Shown in pieces: positions 36,799 to 45,646 of a stretch of DNA of 64,000 bases (position 1 is its first letter; every line of letters starts with the position of its first letter). The position numbers and the translations under genes were made by a program. The notes beneath the pieces are model-generated. The model ran no database searches, was not told the origin of the DNA, and worked only from the letters and a program-made list of their open reading frames with translations. The stretch spans positions 1-64,000 of the forward strand of contig SCOI01000020.1 of the NCBI GenBank assembly GCA_005503085.1, written 5' to 3'. This stretch comes from Burkholderiales bacterium C2 (GTDB taxonomy: Bacteria > Pseudomonadota > Gammaproteobacteria > Burkholderiales > Burkholderiaceae_C).

Positions 36799-39660
36799 AT
36801 GCGAGAGAAGAAGACGATGCACAGACAGTCCGCCATCGCAGCCGCCGTGCTGCTGAGCCTGAGCCTGCCCGCCCAGGCACAGGAAACCCCCAAGCAGGAC
36901 GGCGCCAAGAAGCTGGAGACCGTCGTGGTCACCGGCATCCGCGCCAGCCTCAAGAAGGCGCTGGACACCAAGCGCGATGCCGAATCCATCATCGATGTCG
37001 TCACCGCCGAGGACGTGGGCAAGTTCCCGGCCACCAATGTGGCCGAGGCCATCACGGTGATTCCCGGCGTGACCATCGACAAGGCCTTCGGCCAGGGCGA
37101 GAAGATCTCCATCCTGGGCACCGACCCGGCGCTCAACCGCACCCTGCTCAACGGCCAGGCGATCGCCTCGGGCGACTGGTTCATGGCCGAGCAGCAGGGC
37201 CGCAGCTTCAACTACACGCTGCTGGCACCGCAGCTGGTCAACAAGGTCGAGGTGCACAAATCGCCGGAGGCCTGGCTGGATGAAGGCTCGGTGGGCGGCA
37301 CGGTCAATATCAGCACCCGCAAGCCGCTGGACATGAAGGCCCTGACCCTGGCCGGCTCGGCGAGCTATCTCTACAACGACCGCATCGGCAGCGGCAAGCC
37401 CACGCTGTCGGGCCTGTTCGGCTGGAAGAACGAGGCCAACACCTTCGGCATGCTGGTGTCGGCGCAGCGCTCGGAGGAGCGCATCCGTCGCGACGGTGTC
37501 GAGTCCTACGGCACCGTGCGCGGCAGCGCCTACATCAACGGCTCGGGCGGCTCGCCCAACTCGGTCACCACCACCAGCACCGACTGGTCGCAGAACCCGC
37601 CGGCGACCATGCCGCCGAGCTGCGTCGGCGACTGCCGCACCACGCTGCTGGCCAACCCGAACGCGATCGCGCCGAACTCGATCAGCGCCCACTACTTCGA
37701 CCAGACCCGGGATCGCGACACGCTGTCGCTGTCGCTGCAGGCCAAGCCGCACAAGAAGCTCGACGTCGAGTTCAATCTGCTGGACGTCAAGGCCAAGTAC
37801 GACAACATCACGCACTCGATGTTTGCCTTCAACGGCAACCCCTGGAACTCGCTGAACGCGCTGACCGACCTGACCGTGGATGGCGGCGTCATCACCAAGG
37901 CCTCGTTCCGCAACGGGCTGACGGTCTATGACCTGATCAACCGCCGCGCCACGGTGGACACCGATTCCAAGGACCTGAAGCTGACCTGGAAGGAAGACCG
38001 CTGGTTCGCCTCGGCCCATGCCGGCAGCTCCAAGGCCACCGGCGGTACCGACCGCCAGGTGTTCGGTGAGTTCCTCGGCAAGGCCCATTACAACTATGAC
38101 CTGAGCGGCTCGGTGCCCAAGCTGAACTTCACCGGCTACCAGACCGCGCAGCTCAGAGATATCGCCGTGCACATGCCCCCGGCCAAGGTGGGCAACCCGA
38201 TGAATGACCCGCAGGGCTTCCGCATCAGCGGCGGCAATCCCGACCCCTGGCACACCAACCCGCCGAACGCGACCAACTGGGCGGCGGGCTGGGGCGGCAA
38301 TATCGTCGCCAAGCCGACCAGGGACGAGGAGAAGTACTTCCAGGCCGACTTCGGGCTCAAGTTCGTCGATTCGCCGATCCACCAGGTCCGCTTCGGCGTC
38401 AAGCGCCGCGAGCATGAAACCGCGCAAACCATGGCCGGCATTTCGCTCGCCGCGATCGAGGGCTATGGCGATCTGAGCGCCACCCAGTTCAGCCCGAAAC
38501 CGGTGCCCAGCGGCTATCTCGCCGGCTTCGGTGACGTGGGCGATCTCAACAAGCGCTTCATGATCGACGGCTGGGCCCTGGCCGACTACATCAACAGCGG
38601 CAAGTGGCTGGCGCCCTGGCAGACCATGCCCACGCCGAGCACCTTCAGCGACCCCTCCTATGCCGCCAACACCTGGGCTGTGAAGGAGACCGTCAACGCC
38701 GGCTATGTGCAGGCCGACTTCAGCCAGGACCGGCTGCGCGGCAATGTCGGCGTGCGCCTGGTCAAGACCGAATCCAACAGCATGGGCTGGGCCTGCACCG
38801 TCAACACCAGCCCCTGTCCGGCCGACAAGTACGCCCCGACCAGCGTCAAGAAGAGCTACACCAACACCCTGCCTAGCCTGAACGTGGTCTATGACCTGAA
38901 CGACAGCGTGGTGCTGCGCGGCTCGGCGGCCAAGGTCATGGCGCGCCCGAACTACGGCGATATGTCCAGCTATCTGTGGATCGGTGACGCGACCCTGACC
39001 GGCGGTGGCGGCAACCCCGACCTGAAGCCCTACAAGTCCACCAATCTGGACTTCTCGGCCGAGTGGTACTTCGCCAGCAACGCCATCCTGGCCGGCACCG
39101 TGTTCCACAAAAAGGTGGACGACTACGTCCTGACCACCACCCGCAAGGAGACCCATTACAACCAGAACCAGCAGAGGAACACCGAGTACGACATCTCGCG
39201 TCCCAGCAATGCCGGCAGCGCCACGATCAAGGGCTTCTCGCTGGCCTACCAGGCGACCTTCGGCAACGGTCTGGGCCTGCTGACCAACTACACCCATGCC
39301 GAGGCCAAGGCAGCGACGGGCGCCCGCCTGCCCTTCAACTCCAAGCATCAGGTGACCTTCAGTCCCTTCTACGAGACCGACCGCTGGAGCGCTCGCACCA
39401 CCTACTCCTGGCGTTCCAAGTACTACACCCAGGCCGACCGTGGCAACTTCCTGGTCACCGACGACTACGGTTCGCTGGAAGCCAATGTCAACTTCAAGAT
39501 CACCGACAAGCTGACCCTGGGGCTGGACGCGATGAATCTGCTGGACAGCGAGTACCGCTCCTACGCCGAAGTGGCCGGGGTGGCGGCCACCGAGAAGCTG
39601 ACGCGCGGCATCTACAAGACCGGCCGCCGCTATATGGCCACGCTGCGCTTCACCTACTGA
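36799..39660 (+). CDS. TonB-dependent receptor (Xanthomonas/Caulobacter type)
   Basis: A 953-residue outer-membrane receptor. Signal peptide at ~1-28 (AAAVLLSLSLPAQAQ), then a plug domain beginning LETVVVTGIRASLKKALDTKRDAESIIDVVTAEDVGKFP and a 22-strand barrel ending in aromatic FTY. The GIRASL...KR start is typical of the large carbohydrate-linked receptor subfamily (TIGR01782-like). Co-transcription with a chitinase suggests uptake of chitooligosaccharides powered by TonB. It resembles the receptor at 57335-60058 more than the one at 42720-45437. An intrinsic terminator follows at 39715. Confidence 0.94.
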   Translation: MREKKTMHRQSAIAAAVLLSLSLPAQAQETPKQDGAKKLETVVVTGIRASLKKALDTKRDAESIIDVVTAEDVGKFPATNVAEAITVIPGVTIDKAFGQGEKISILGTDPALNRTLLNGQAIASGDWFMAEQQGRSFNYTLLAPQLVNKVEVHKSPEAWLDEGSVGGTVNISTRKPLDMKALTLAGSASYLYNDRIGSGKPTLSGLFGWKNEANTFGMLVSAQRSEERIRRDGVESYGTVRGSAYINGSGGSPNSVTTTSTDWSQNPPATMPPSCVGDCRTTLLANPNAIAPNSISAHYFDQTRDRDTLSLSLQAKPHKKLDVEFNLLDVKAKYDNITHSMFAFNGNPWNSLNALTDLTVDGGVITKASFRNGLTVYDLINRRATVDTDSKDLKLTWKEDRWFASAHAGSSKATGGTDRQVFGEFLGKAHYNYDLSGSVPKLNFTGYQTAQLRDIAVHMPPAKVGNPMNDPQGFRISGGNPDPWHTNPPNATNWAAGWGGNIVAKPTRDEEKYFQADFGLKFVDSPIHQVRFGVKRREHETAQTMAGISLAAIEGYGDLSATQFSPKPVPSGYLAGFGDVGDLNKRFMIDGWALADYINSGKWLAPWQTMPTPSTFSDPSYAANTWAVKETVNAGYVQADFSQDRLRGNVGVRLVKTESNSMGWACTVNTSPCPADKYAPTSVKKSYTNTLPSLNVVYDLNDSVVLRGSAAKVMARPNYGDMSSYLWIGDATLTGGGGNPDLKPYKSTNLDFSAEWYFASNAILAGTVFHKKVDDYVLTTTRKETHYNQNQQRNTEYDISRPSNAGSATIKGFSLAYQATFGNGLGLLTNYTHAEAKAATGARLPFNSKHQVTFSPFYETDRWSARTTYSWRSKYYTQADRGNFLVTDDYGSLEANVNFKITDKLTLGLDAMNLLDSEYRSYAEVAGVAATEKLTRGIYKTGRRYMATLRFTY

Positions 39661-39714
39661 TGCAGCGCCGGCAACACGCAGCTGTTGCCGTTCTCTGCCG
39701 CCTTCTCTGATGTC

Positions 39715-39745
39715 AAAGGGCCTGGGATTTCCAGGCCCTTTTTTT
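39715..39745 (+). terminator. terminator of chitinase-receptor operon 1
   Basis: AAAGGGCCTGG (39715-39725) pairs perfectly with CCAGGCCCTTT (39731-39741) over a GATTT loop and runs into a seven-T tract. It sits between the receptor gene and the convergent histidine kinase gene. The A/T symmetry may let it work in both directions. Confidence 0.92.
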
Positions 39746-39754
39746 GGTCGCGAG

Positions 39755-41140
39755 CTAGGCCGCCGGGAAGCTCAGGCTGACGCACAGGCCTCGGCCATCG
39801 GGGCCGTCGTCCATGCGCAGCTGTGCGCCATGCTGGGCCGCTGCGCGCTCGACGATGGCCAGGCCCAGGCCGCTGCCGGGCTGCTCGCCGTCGTGCAGGC
39901 GGAAGAAGCGCTCGAACACCTTCTGGCGCAGTGCCACCGGGATGCCCGGGCCCTGGTCGCAGACCGACAGGCCCAGGCCGCCCTCGGGCTGTGGCGCCAG
40001 CCGCACCAGCACCTGGCTGCCGGGCGGCGAGTATTTGACGGCGTTGTCCACCAGGTTGTCGATCAGCGAGCCCATGTTCTCGCGGTTCATGCGGATCCGG
40101 CATTCCTCGGGCGCGCTCAGCTCCACCTCGATGCCGCGCCGCAGTGCCAGCTGGCTGGCCAGCACGATGCGGTCGCGCGTCAGCGTCACCAGGTCATGCT
40201 CGCGCATGTCCATCGCGTCCAGATCGGCGCCCGAGCGCGCCAGCGCCAGCAGCTGGTGTACCGTGTGGGTGGCGCGTTTGACGCCCTCGGTCAGGCGCTG
40301 TGCGGCCTCGGCCTGGCGCGCTGTCGCGGCGCTGCCCTCCAGTTGCTCGGCGTTCAGCTGTATCACCGCCAAGGGCGTCTTCAGCTCGTGAGCAGCGTCG
40401 AGCAGGAACTCGCGCTCGCGCTCCAGGCGCTGCTGCAGCCGGTTCATCAGCGCGTTGACCGAATTGACGACCGGCGCCAGCTCCACATAGGGCGAGCTGG
40501 GCAGCGGCGACAGGTCCTTGGCCGAGCGCTGCGAGATCTGCGCGCCGATGCGCCGCAGCGGCGCGAAGCCGCGCCGGAACAGCAGCCAGACCGGCAGTAC
40601 CAGCAGCGGCAGGCCGTAGAGCAGCGGGCGGGCGTAGTAGCTGAAGCCCTTGACGCTGAAATGCCAGTCGCCCGGCATCTCCTGCCAGCGCCGCACGGTC
40701 AGGCCTTGCTCGGGCGCGCTGGCCTCGGTGTAGAGCCAGAGCTTGTCGCTCTCCAGCCGGTCCAGCTGTGGCGGTGCGCGGTCCTTGGGATCGGGGGGCG
40801 CGAGCTGCTGGCGCAACTGGCCGTGCTGCCAGACCTGCACCACGCTGTGTGGCGTCCGATGGCCCTTCTGGCGCCATTCGGCATTGCGCAGCTCCTCCAG
40901 ATCGCCCAGCGCGGCATTGATGGCGGCGGGGTCGTCGAGCTTGTCCTGCAGCTGGGCCCGCACCAGCTGGGCCCAGAGCTTGTTTTCAGCCTGGCCGTTG
41001 CGGCTTTGCAGCAGGCTGATGTCGGCCAACTCGCGCACGATCAACCCGGCCCAGGTCAGGAAGATCACCGCGAACACCGCGCCCATGGTGCGGTTGAACA
41101 GGGATCGGTGCGCCGGCGGCGGGGCGGTCTCGGCGCTCAT
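39755..41140 (-). CDS. QseC-like sensor histidine kinase
   Basis: A 461-residue kinase. Transmembrane segments lie near residues 18-36 and 175-195, flanking a ~140-residue periplasmic sensor. A HAMP-like region follows (RRIGAQISQRSAKDLSPLP). The phospho-acceptor is in FLLDAAHELKTPLAV, and the ATPase has NLVDNAVKYSPPGS, DQGPGIP and GSGLGLAIVE. Its ATG overlaps the stop of the response regulator gene (ATGA). It is the kinase of the second regulator module and may also serve the kinase-less regulator at 35233-35895. Ligand unknown; a chitin-derived sugar is a guess. Confidence 0.93.
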   Translation of the reverse strand: MSAETAPPPAHRSLFNRTMGAVFAVIFLTWAGLIVRELADISLLQSRNGQAENKLWAQLVRAQLQDKLDDPAAINAALGDLEELRNAEWRQKGHRTPHSVVQVWQHGQLRQQLAPPDPKDRAPPQLDRLESDKLWLYTEASAPEQGLTVRRWQEMPGDWHFSVKGFSYYARPLLYGLPLLVLPVWLLFRRGFAPLRRIGAQISQRSAKDLSPLPSSPYVELAPVVNSVNALMNRLQQRLEREREFLLDAAHELKTPLAVIQLNAEQLEGSAATARQAEAAQRLTEGVKRATHTVHQLLALARSGADLDAMDMREHDLVTLTRDRIVLASQLALRRGIEVELSAPEECRIRMNRENMGSLIDNLVDNAVKYSPPGSQVLVRLAPQPEGGLGLSVCDQGPGIPVALRQKVFERFFRLHDGEQPGSGLGLAIVERAAAQHGAQLRMDDGPDGRGLCVSLSFPAA

Positions 41141-41799
41141 GCCTGGCTCTCCACCAGAAAGCCGACGCCGCGCACGGTGCGGATATAGCCCTCGCCAAGC
41201 TTTTTGCGCAGGTTGAAGATGTGCACATCCAGGCTGCGTCCGTCGGTATGGGTCAAGGCCTTGGCCTCCAGTTGTCTTCGGGTGATCACGCGATCCGGCA
41301 GCTTCAGCAGAGCCAGCAGGATGGCGAACTCGGTGCGCGAGAGATTGATGCGCTCCTCGGCGCGCGTCAACACCATGCGGTGCTCGTCCAGGGTCAGGTC
41401 CTTGAGCCGCCACTCATGCGGCAGATCGGCCGCCGCGCCGGCCGCACGACGGGTCACCGCGCGCAGCCGCGCCAGCAGCTCGGCGCTGGCAAAGGGCTTG
41501 ACCAGATAGTCGTCGGCGCCGCCGTCGAGCCCGTCCAGCCGGTCCTCGATGCCGTCACGGGCGGTGATCAAGAGGATGGGCAGCTTCTTGTCGATCTGGC
41601 GCAGCTGGCGCAACAGGCCCATGCCGTCGCCGTCGGGCAGGCCCAGGTCCAGCAGCACGGCGTCGAAGGCCTGCTCGCTGGTCCAGTAACGCGCATCCGA
41701 GGCGCGGCGCACCCAGACCGCCTCGTGGCCGCTTTCCTGCAGCAGGGCTTGCAGCGAACGCCCGAGCTCGAGATCGTCTTCCACCAGGCATATCTTCAT
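41137..41799 (-). CDS. OmpR/QseB-type response regulator
   Basis: A 220-residue regulator with receiver ([15 protein letters not shown], phospho-acceptor in [22 protein letters not shown]) and winged-helix output ending [25 protein letters not shown]. It is near-identical in layout to the regulators at 35233-35895 and 56473-57138. I chose the ATG at 41799 because MKICLVEDD is the family start. It forms a translationally coupled pair with the kinase gene and is divergent from the second chitinase across a three-repeat phased box. Confidence 0.95.
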   Translation of the reverse strand: MKICLVEDDLELGRSLQALLQESGHEAVWVRRASDARYWTSEQAFDAVLLDLGLPDGDGMGLLRQLRQIDKKLPILLITARDGIEDRLDGLDGGADDYLVKPFASAELLARLRAVTRRAAGAAADLPHEWRLKDLTLDEHRMVLTRAEERINLSRTEFAILLALLKLPDRVITRRQLEAKALTHTDGRSLDVHIFNLRKKLGEGYIRTVRGVGFLVESQA

Positions 41800-41825
41800 G
41801 ACGGCGCACTGTAGCAACAGCGGCT

Positions 41826-41880
41826 TTAACAGAGGCTTAACGCAGCCTTGAGGCTTCCTAAAACGAGCACTCGCGATAGT
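41826..41880 (+). promoter_or_regulatory. 11-bp-phased TTAA box and promoter, site 3
   Basis: TTAA (41826), TTAA (41837) and TTGA (41848) repeat with an exact 11-bp period (TTTAAC, CTTAAC, CTTGAG). A -10-like GCGATAGT puts its GATAGT at 41875-41880, 27 bases after the start of the last element. It lies between response regulator 2 and chitinase 2 and is the clearest of the six sites. Confidence 0.72.
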
Positions 41881-41924
41881 CCGGCCTCGAAGTCACGAGA
41901 CGGATGTTCATGGAGGAGATGCTT

Positions 41925-42659
41925 GTGAAGATGCTGAACGGGGCGCTGGCCGCCCTGCTGCTGGCGGCCTGTGCCGCCTGTGTGGGCAGCGGCGCCGAGC
42001 CCGAACCCGAGCCGGGCATGGCCGCGCAGTTCCTGCCCAGCCGGGCGCAGTTCGATGCGCTGTTCCCCGACCGGCTGAGCTTCTACAGCTACGAGGGCTT
42101 TGTGCAGGCCGCCGCCAGCTATCCGGACTTCGCCGGACGCGGCAGCGACGCGGTGCGCCGGCGCGAGATGGCGGCCTTCCTGGCCAATATCGCCCATGAG
42201 TCCGACTTCCTGCGTGCGCTGCGCGAGTACAACCAGGCCAACCACAACAACTACTGCCGCCAGGGCCCCGGCGAGAGCTGCGCGCCCGGCCAGCAGTATT
42301 ACGGCCGCGGCCCTATCCAGCTGAGCTGGAACTACCAGTACCTGGCGGCCGGCCAGGCCCTGGGCCTGGGCCTGGCGCTTTGGGCCGACCCCGATCGTGT
42401 GGCGCGTGACGCCACGATCGCCTGGCAGACGGCCATCTGGTACTGGATGACCAACAACGGCCCGGGCTCCATGCCGGCCCACCAGGCCATCGTCTCCGAC
42501 GCCGGCTTCGGCGAGGCGGTGCGCTCGATCAATGGCGCCCTCGAATGCGACAAGGCCCCCGATGCGCCAACGGCCCGCAATCTGAACCGGCGCATCGCGC
42601 TGTTCCGCGACTACAGCGCGCTGTTCAAGGTGGAGCCGGGCCAGGGGCTCGGCTGCTGA
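41925..42659 (+). CDS. GH19 chitinase, probable lipoprotein
   Basis: A 244-residue family 19 chitinase, paralogue of the enzyme at 36046-36780. Catalytic candidates are Glu92 (IAHESDF) and Glu101 (REYNQAN), and the CAPGQQYYGRGPIQLSWNYQY block is identical in type. The N-terminus LLLAACAAC has a lipobox, so unlike its paralogue it is likely anchored by lipid. I prefer the GTG at 41925, six bases after a GGAGGAG Shine-Dalgarno, which also gives exactly the length of chitinase 1. In-frame ATG codons at 41904, 41910 and 41919 are alternatives. The receptor gene follows after 60 bp. Confidence 0.9.
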   Translation: MKMLNGALAALLLAACAACVGSGAEPEPEPGMAAQFLPSRAQFDALFPDRLSFYSYEGFVQAAASYPDFAGRGSDAVRRREMAAFLANIAHESDFLRALREYNQANHNNYCRQGPGESCAPGQQYYGRGPIQLSWNYQYLAAGQALGLGLALWADPDRVARDATIAWQTAIWYWMTNNGPGSMPAHQAIVSDAGFGEAVRSINGALECDKAPDAPTARNLNRRIALFRDYSALFKVEPGQGLGC

Positions 42660-42719
42660 GGCGCCGGCGCGGGCACTCCATTCATCCGACCCCGCAAGAT
42701 CAACCACGAAGGAGACATA

Positions 42720-45437
42720 GTGAAGAAGAAAGCCATGGGATCCACCGCAGCGCGTCTGCATCGCAGCGCGGCCAGCCTGGCCGCCAGCGCGCTGGTGATG
42801 AGCCTGAGCCTGCCCGTGCTGGCGCAGGCGCCGGCCGACGCAAGGAGCGCGCAGTCGCGACCAGCCAAGGAGGGCAGCGAGGTCAATGAGCTGCCCCAGG
42901 TGACCGTGACGGCGACCCGCCGGACCACCCATCTGCTGAAGACGCCGGTGGCCGTCTCGGCCTTGAAGGCCGACGATCTGGTCCGCGAGAACGTGAAGGA
43001 GATCCGCAACCTCAGCGGCATGGTGCCCAATGTGCAGTTCGGCCTGTCGCCGGCCGACTCCGGGGTGGCGATGTCGATCCGCGGGGTCAGCTCGACGAAC
43101 TTCACCGAGATCGGCGATCCGGCCGTCGGTGTGCATATCGACGGCGTCTACTCACCGCGTCCGCAGGGGGCGCTGGCGCTGATGTTCGACCTCGACGGCA
43201 TCGAGGTGCTGCGCGGCGCGCAAGGCACCTTGTTCGGCCGCAGCTCGACGGCCGGCGTGATCAATGTGCTGTCGGCCAAACCCGACTTCAAGTCCGACTA
43301 TGGCTGGACCTCGCTGCAGCTCAGTGACTACAACGGCCGCCAGCTGCGCAGCGTCTACAACAAGTCGCTCGGCGAGCGCTTCGCGCTGCGCATGGCCTAT
43401 ATGCGCGACACCCGCGATGGCTTCATCAGCCAGGAGCGTGATCTGACCGACCGGGGTTACCGCGTCCCCGATGGCAAGGGCGGCTTCAAGTTCACGCCGG
43501 ACGGCAAGCCCGATGTGGATCAGCGCCTGAACCGCGTACTCAAGCCCAGCGACCATTACTACAACTCCAACCAATGGGCCGGCCGCCTCAGCGCCCGCTG
43601 GGCGCTGTCGCCGCAGCTCGATCTGCAGAGCACGGTCGAGCGCTTCCACAACAAGGGGGCCGGCGAGGTCTATCTGCGCGATTGCGGCATGGCGGCGGGT
43701 TCGCGCTGGGCCTGCGGTCCGGAAGGGCAGTGGCATGCCAAGATCAATGTGCCGGGCAAGATCGACATGAGCCTGGACACCCTGCGCAACAACCTGAACT
43801 GGAAGTTCAGCGACAGCGCCGAGCTGTCCTTGAAGAACTCCTACTCGGTGCAGAAGCGCGTCCAGCATCAGGACAATGACGGCGGCCTGCATCCGCTGGA
43901 CAGCGAGGTCTGGGTCTACAACCCAGGCAGCAGCTCGCTGAGCGGCTCCCGGCCGCATGTGACCGACGAGGCCACCTATGTGCTGGGCTCGCGCTACCGC
44001 ACCATGGTCAACGAAATCCAGATCAAGCAGGACACCAAGCAATGGCGCTATGTCGCGGGCTACTTCGATATGCGCGAGAAGAACGCCATCGACCAGGCCC
44101 AGGATCGCTTGACCAATGGCGGTACTGCCCTGCCGGCCGGACATTTCTGGAGCCAGACCGATCGCCGGGTCGAGTCCAAGGCCTTCTTCGCCCAAGGTGA
44201 CCTGAAGCTGGGCGAGCAGTGGACCGCGACCGTGGGCTTGCGCATCAGCGAAGACACGCGCGCCGATCTCGCGGGTCGCAGCTCCGAGAACTATGGCGGC
44301 GGGACCTGGTACTACAACGGCAAATACACGCCGCCGCCGCTGAGTGCCGGAATTCCCCACAACGGCACCGACCTGACTTTCGAGATGGGTCCCTGGGCCG
44401 GCCTGGGCATCTATCCGAACAATGTCGGGCTGAACACGCACTCGGACACCTACAAGTCCAAGACCTACCGCCTGGGCCTGCAGTACGACCTCGACAAGTC
44501 CCAGATGCTGTTCGCGTCCTTGGCGACCGGCTACCGGCCCGGTGGCTTCTCCGACCCGGCCGACAAATGCGGGGAGAGGAAATACAAATGCGCCGACCCG
44601 GCCATGGAGGCGAGCCGGATGTACTTCCGCGAGTACGACTCGGAGACCACCAAGAACCTGGAGCTGGGCTACAAGGCCAGCCTGCTGAACCGCAAGCTGG
44701 ACCTGAGCGTCGTGCTGTTCAACACCGACTTCGAAGGCATGCAGTACACCGATATGCACACGATAGGTGCTCGCCAGCCCGTGGGCAGCGAGAACTGCAG
44801 CGGCACATCGACGACCTGCCTGGTACGCGGTTGGACCACCCAGAACATCGGCAGCGCCAGCATCCGCGGGCTGGAGCTGGAGTTCAAGGCGCTGCCATGG
44901 CGCGACGGTCGACTGTCGGGCTACGCCTCGCTGCTGGATACCAGCATCAAGAAGTGGCACACCTTCAGCGATGAATGGCTGTGCGGTGACCGTGCCAACA
45001 CGGCCAACCCATGCCCGCCGCTGTATGTCGGGTCGGATCCGCTGCTGGCCTCGAAGCGGCCTTACGACGTGCGCGGCAAGCAGCTGCCGAACTCGCCGAA
45101 ATACTCGTTTGCGCTCAACTATGCGCATGACTTCGATATCGCCGATGACCTGGTGCTCACGCCCTCGCTGAGCTACCGCTGGCAGAGCAAGATGTACTTC
45201 CGGGCACGCAATCTGGATGACGCGAGTCTGGGTCAGTTCCAGAAGTCATACGGCAATATCAATGCCGCCGTGAAGCTGGCCGATGGCAAGGGGCGCTGGG
45301 ACGTCGAGCTCTGGGGTACCAACCTGAGCGACAGCGTGGTCAAGACCTTCATCGACGCCAGCCCTGTCGGCGGCCATGTGCGCGCCACCTTCGCCCCGCC
45401 GCGCATGCTGGGCGTGCGGGCCACCGTCTACTACTGA
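42720..45437 (+). CDS. TonB-dependent receptor
   Basis: A 905-residue outer-membrane receptor: signal peptide ending SLPVLAQAPA, plug domain (LPQVTVTATRRTTHLLKTPVAVSALKADDL, with GVHIDGVYSPRPQG and IEVLRGAQGTLFGRSS) and a barrel ending GVRATVYY. The plug sequence is of the classical siderophore/cobalamin-like type and differs from the other two receptors here. Position after a chitinase suggests oligosaccharide uptake, though an iron-complex substrate cannot be excluded. It begins with GTG at 42720, seven bases after AAGGAGA. Confidence 0.93.
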   Translation: MKKKAMGSTAARLHRSAASLAASALVMSLSLPVLAQAPADARSAQSRPAKEGSEVNELPQVTVTATRRTTHLLKTPVAVSALKADDLVRENVKEIRNLSGMVPNVQFGLSPADSGVAMSIRGVSSTNFTEIGDPAVGVHIDGVYSPRPQGALALMFDLDGIEVLRGAQGTLFGRSSTAGVINVLSAKPDFKSDYGWTSLQLSDYNGRQLRSVYNKSLGERFALRMAYMRDTRDGFISQERDLTDRGYRVPDGKGGFKFTPDGKPDVDQRLNRVLKPSDHYYNSNQWAGRLSARWALSPQLDLQSTVERFHNKGAGEVYLRDCGMAAGSRWACGPEGQWHAKINVPGKIDMSLDTLRNNLNWKFSDSAELSLKNSYSVQKRVQHQDNDGGLHPLDSEVWVYNPGSSSLSGSRPHVTDEATYVLGSRYRTMVNEIQIKQDTKQWRYVAGYFDMREKNAIDQAQDRLTNGGTALPAGHFWSQTDRRVESKAFFAQGDLKLGEQWTATVGLRISEDTRADLAGRSSENYGGGTWYYNGKYTPPPLSAGIPHNGTDLTFEMGPWAGLGIYPNNVGLNTHSDTYKSKTYRLGLQYDLDKSQMLFASLATGYRPGGFSDPADKCGERKYKCADPAMEASRMYFREYDSETTKNLELGYKASLLNRKLDLSVVLFNTDFEGMQYTDMHTIGARQPVGSENCSGTSTTCLVRGWTTQNIGSASIRGLELEFKALPWRDGRLSGYASLLDTSIKKWHTFSDEWLCGDRANTANPCPPLYVGSDPLLASKRPYDVRGKQLPNSPKYSFALNYAHDFDIADDLVLTPSLSYRWQSKMYFRARNLDDASLGQFQKSYGNINAAVKLADGKGRWDVELWGTNLSDSVVKTFIDASPVGGHVRATFAPPRMLGVRATVYY

Positions 45438-45458
45438 GCCGAGGGCAGCACCGTCCTC

Positions 45459-45493
45459 CCCACCTCGCAGCGACGCTGCGAGGTGGGTTTTTT
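45459..45493 (+). terminator. terminator of chitinase-receptor operon 2
   Basis: A 12-bp perfect stem (45459-45470 with 45476-45487) with a five-base loop is followed by six T residues, 22 bases after the receptor stop codon. It separates operon 2 from the promoter of the hexosaminidase operon that begins within the next 15 bases. Confidence 0.93.
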
Positions 45494-45502
45494 GCAGTTT
45501 TC

Positions 45503-45546
45503 TTAATTCAATATTGAACCCGCTGCCTGCCGATACCGGCGACAGT
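45503..45546 (+). promoter_or_regulatory. 11-bp-phased TTAA box and promoter, site 4
   Basis: TTAA at 45503 and TTGA at 45514 are spaced 11 bp (CTTAATTCAATATTGAAC). A -10-like GCGACAGT puts GACAGT at 45541-45546, again 27 bases after the second element. The sequence also contains a 12-bp palindrome TTCAATATTGAA (45507-45518). It precedes the GH20/ABC importer operon. Confidence 0.62.
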
Positions 45547-45646
45547 TGTAGGCCCTGATGTTTTCCCCCGGCCGGCCTGACGCGGCCTGTTCCCTGACGC
45601 TCTCGATGCTGTGTGTTCTCTCTTGCCGGCCGATGGGCCATTGCCG

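Noticed and set aside
45507-45518. Palindrome TTCAATATTGAA as an independent operator
   Set aside because: It is fully explained by the direct TTAA...TTGA repeat of site 4 overlapping it. I keep the direct-repeat reading because five other regions share it, though a separate regulator cannot be excluded.
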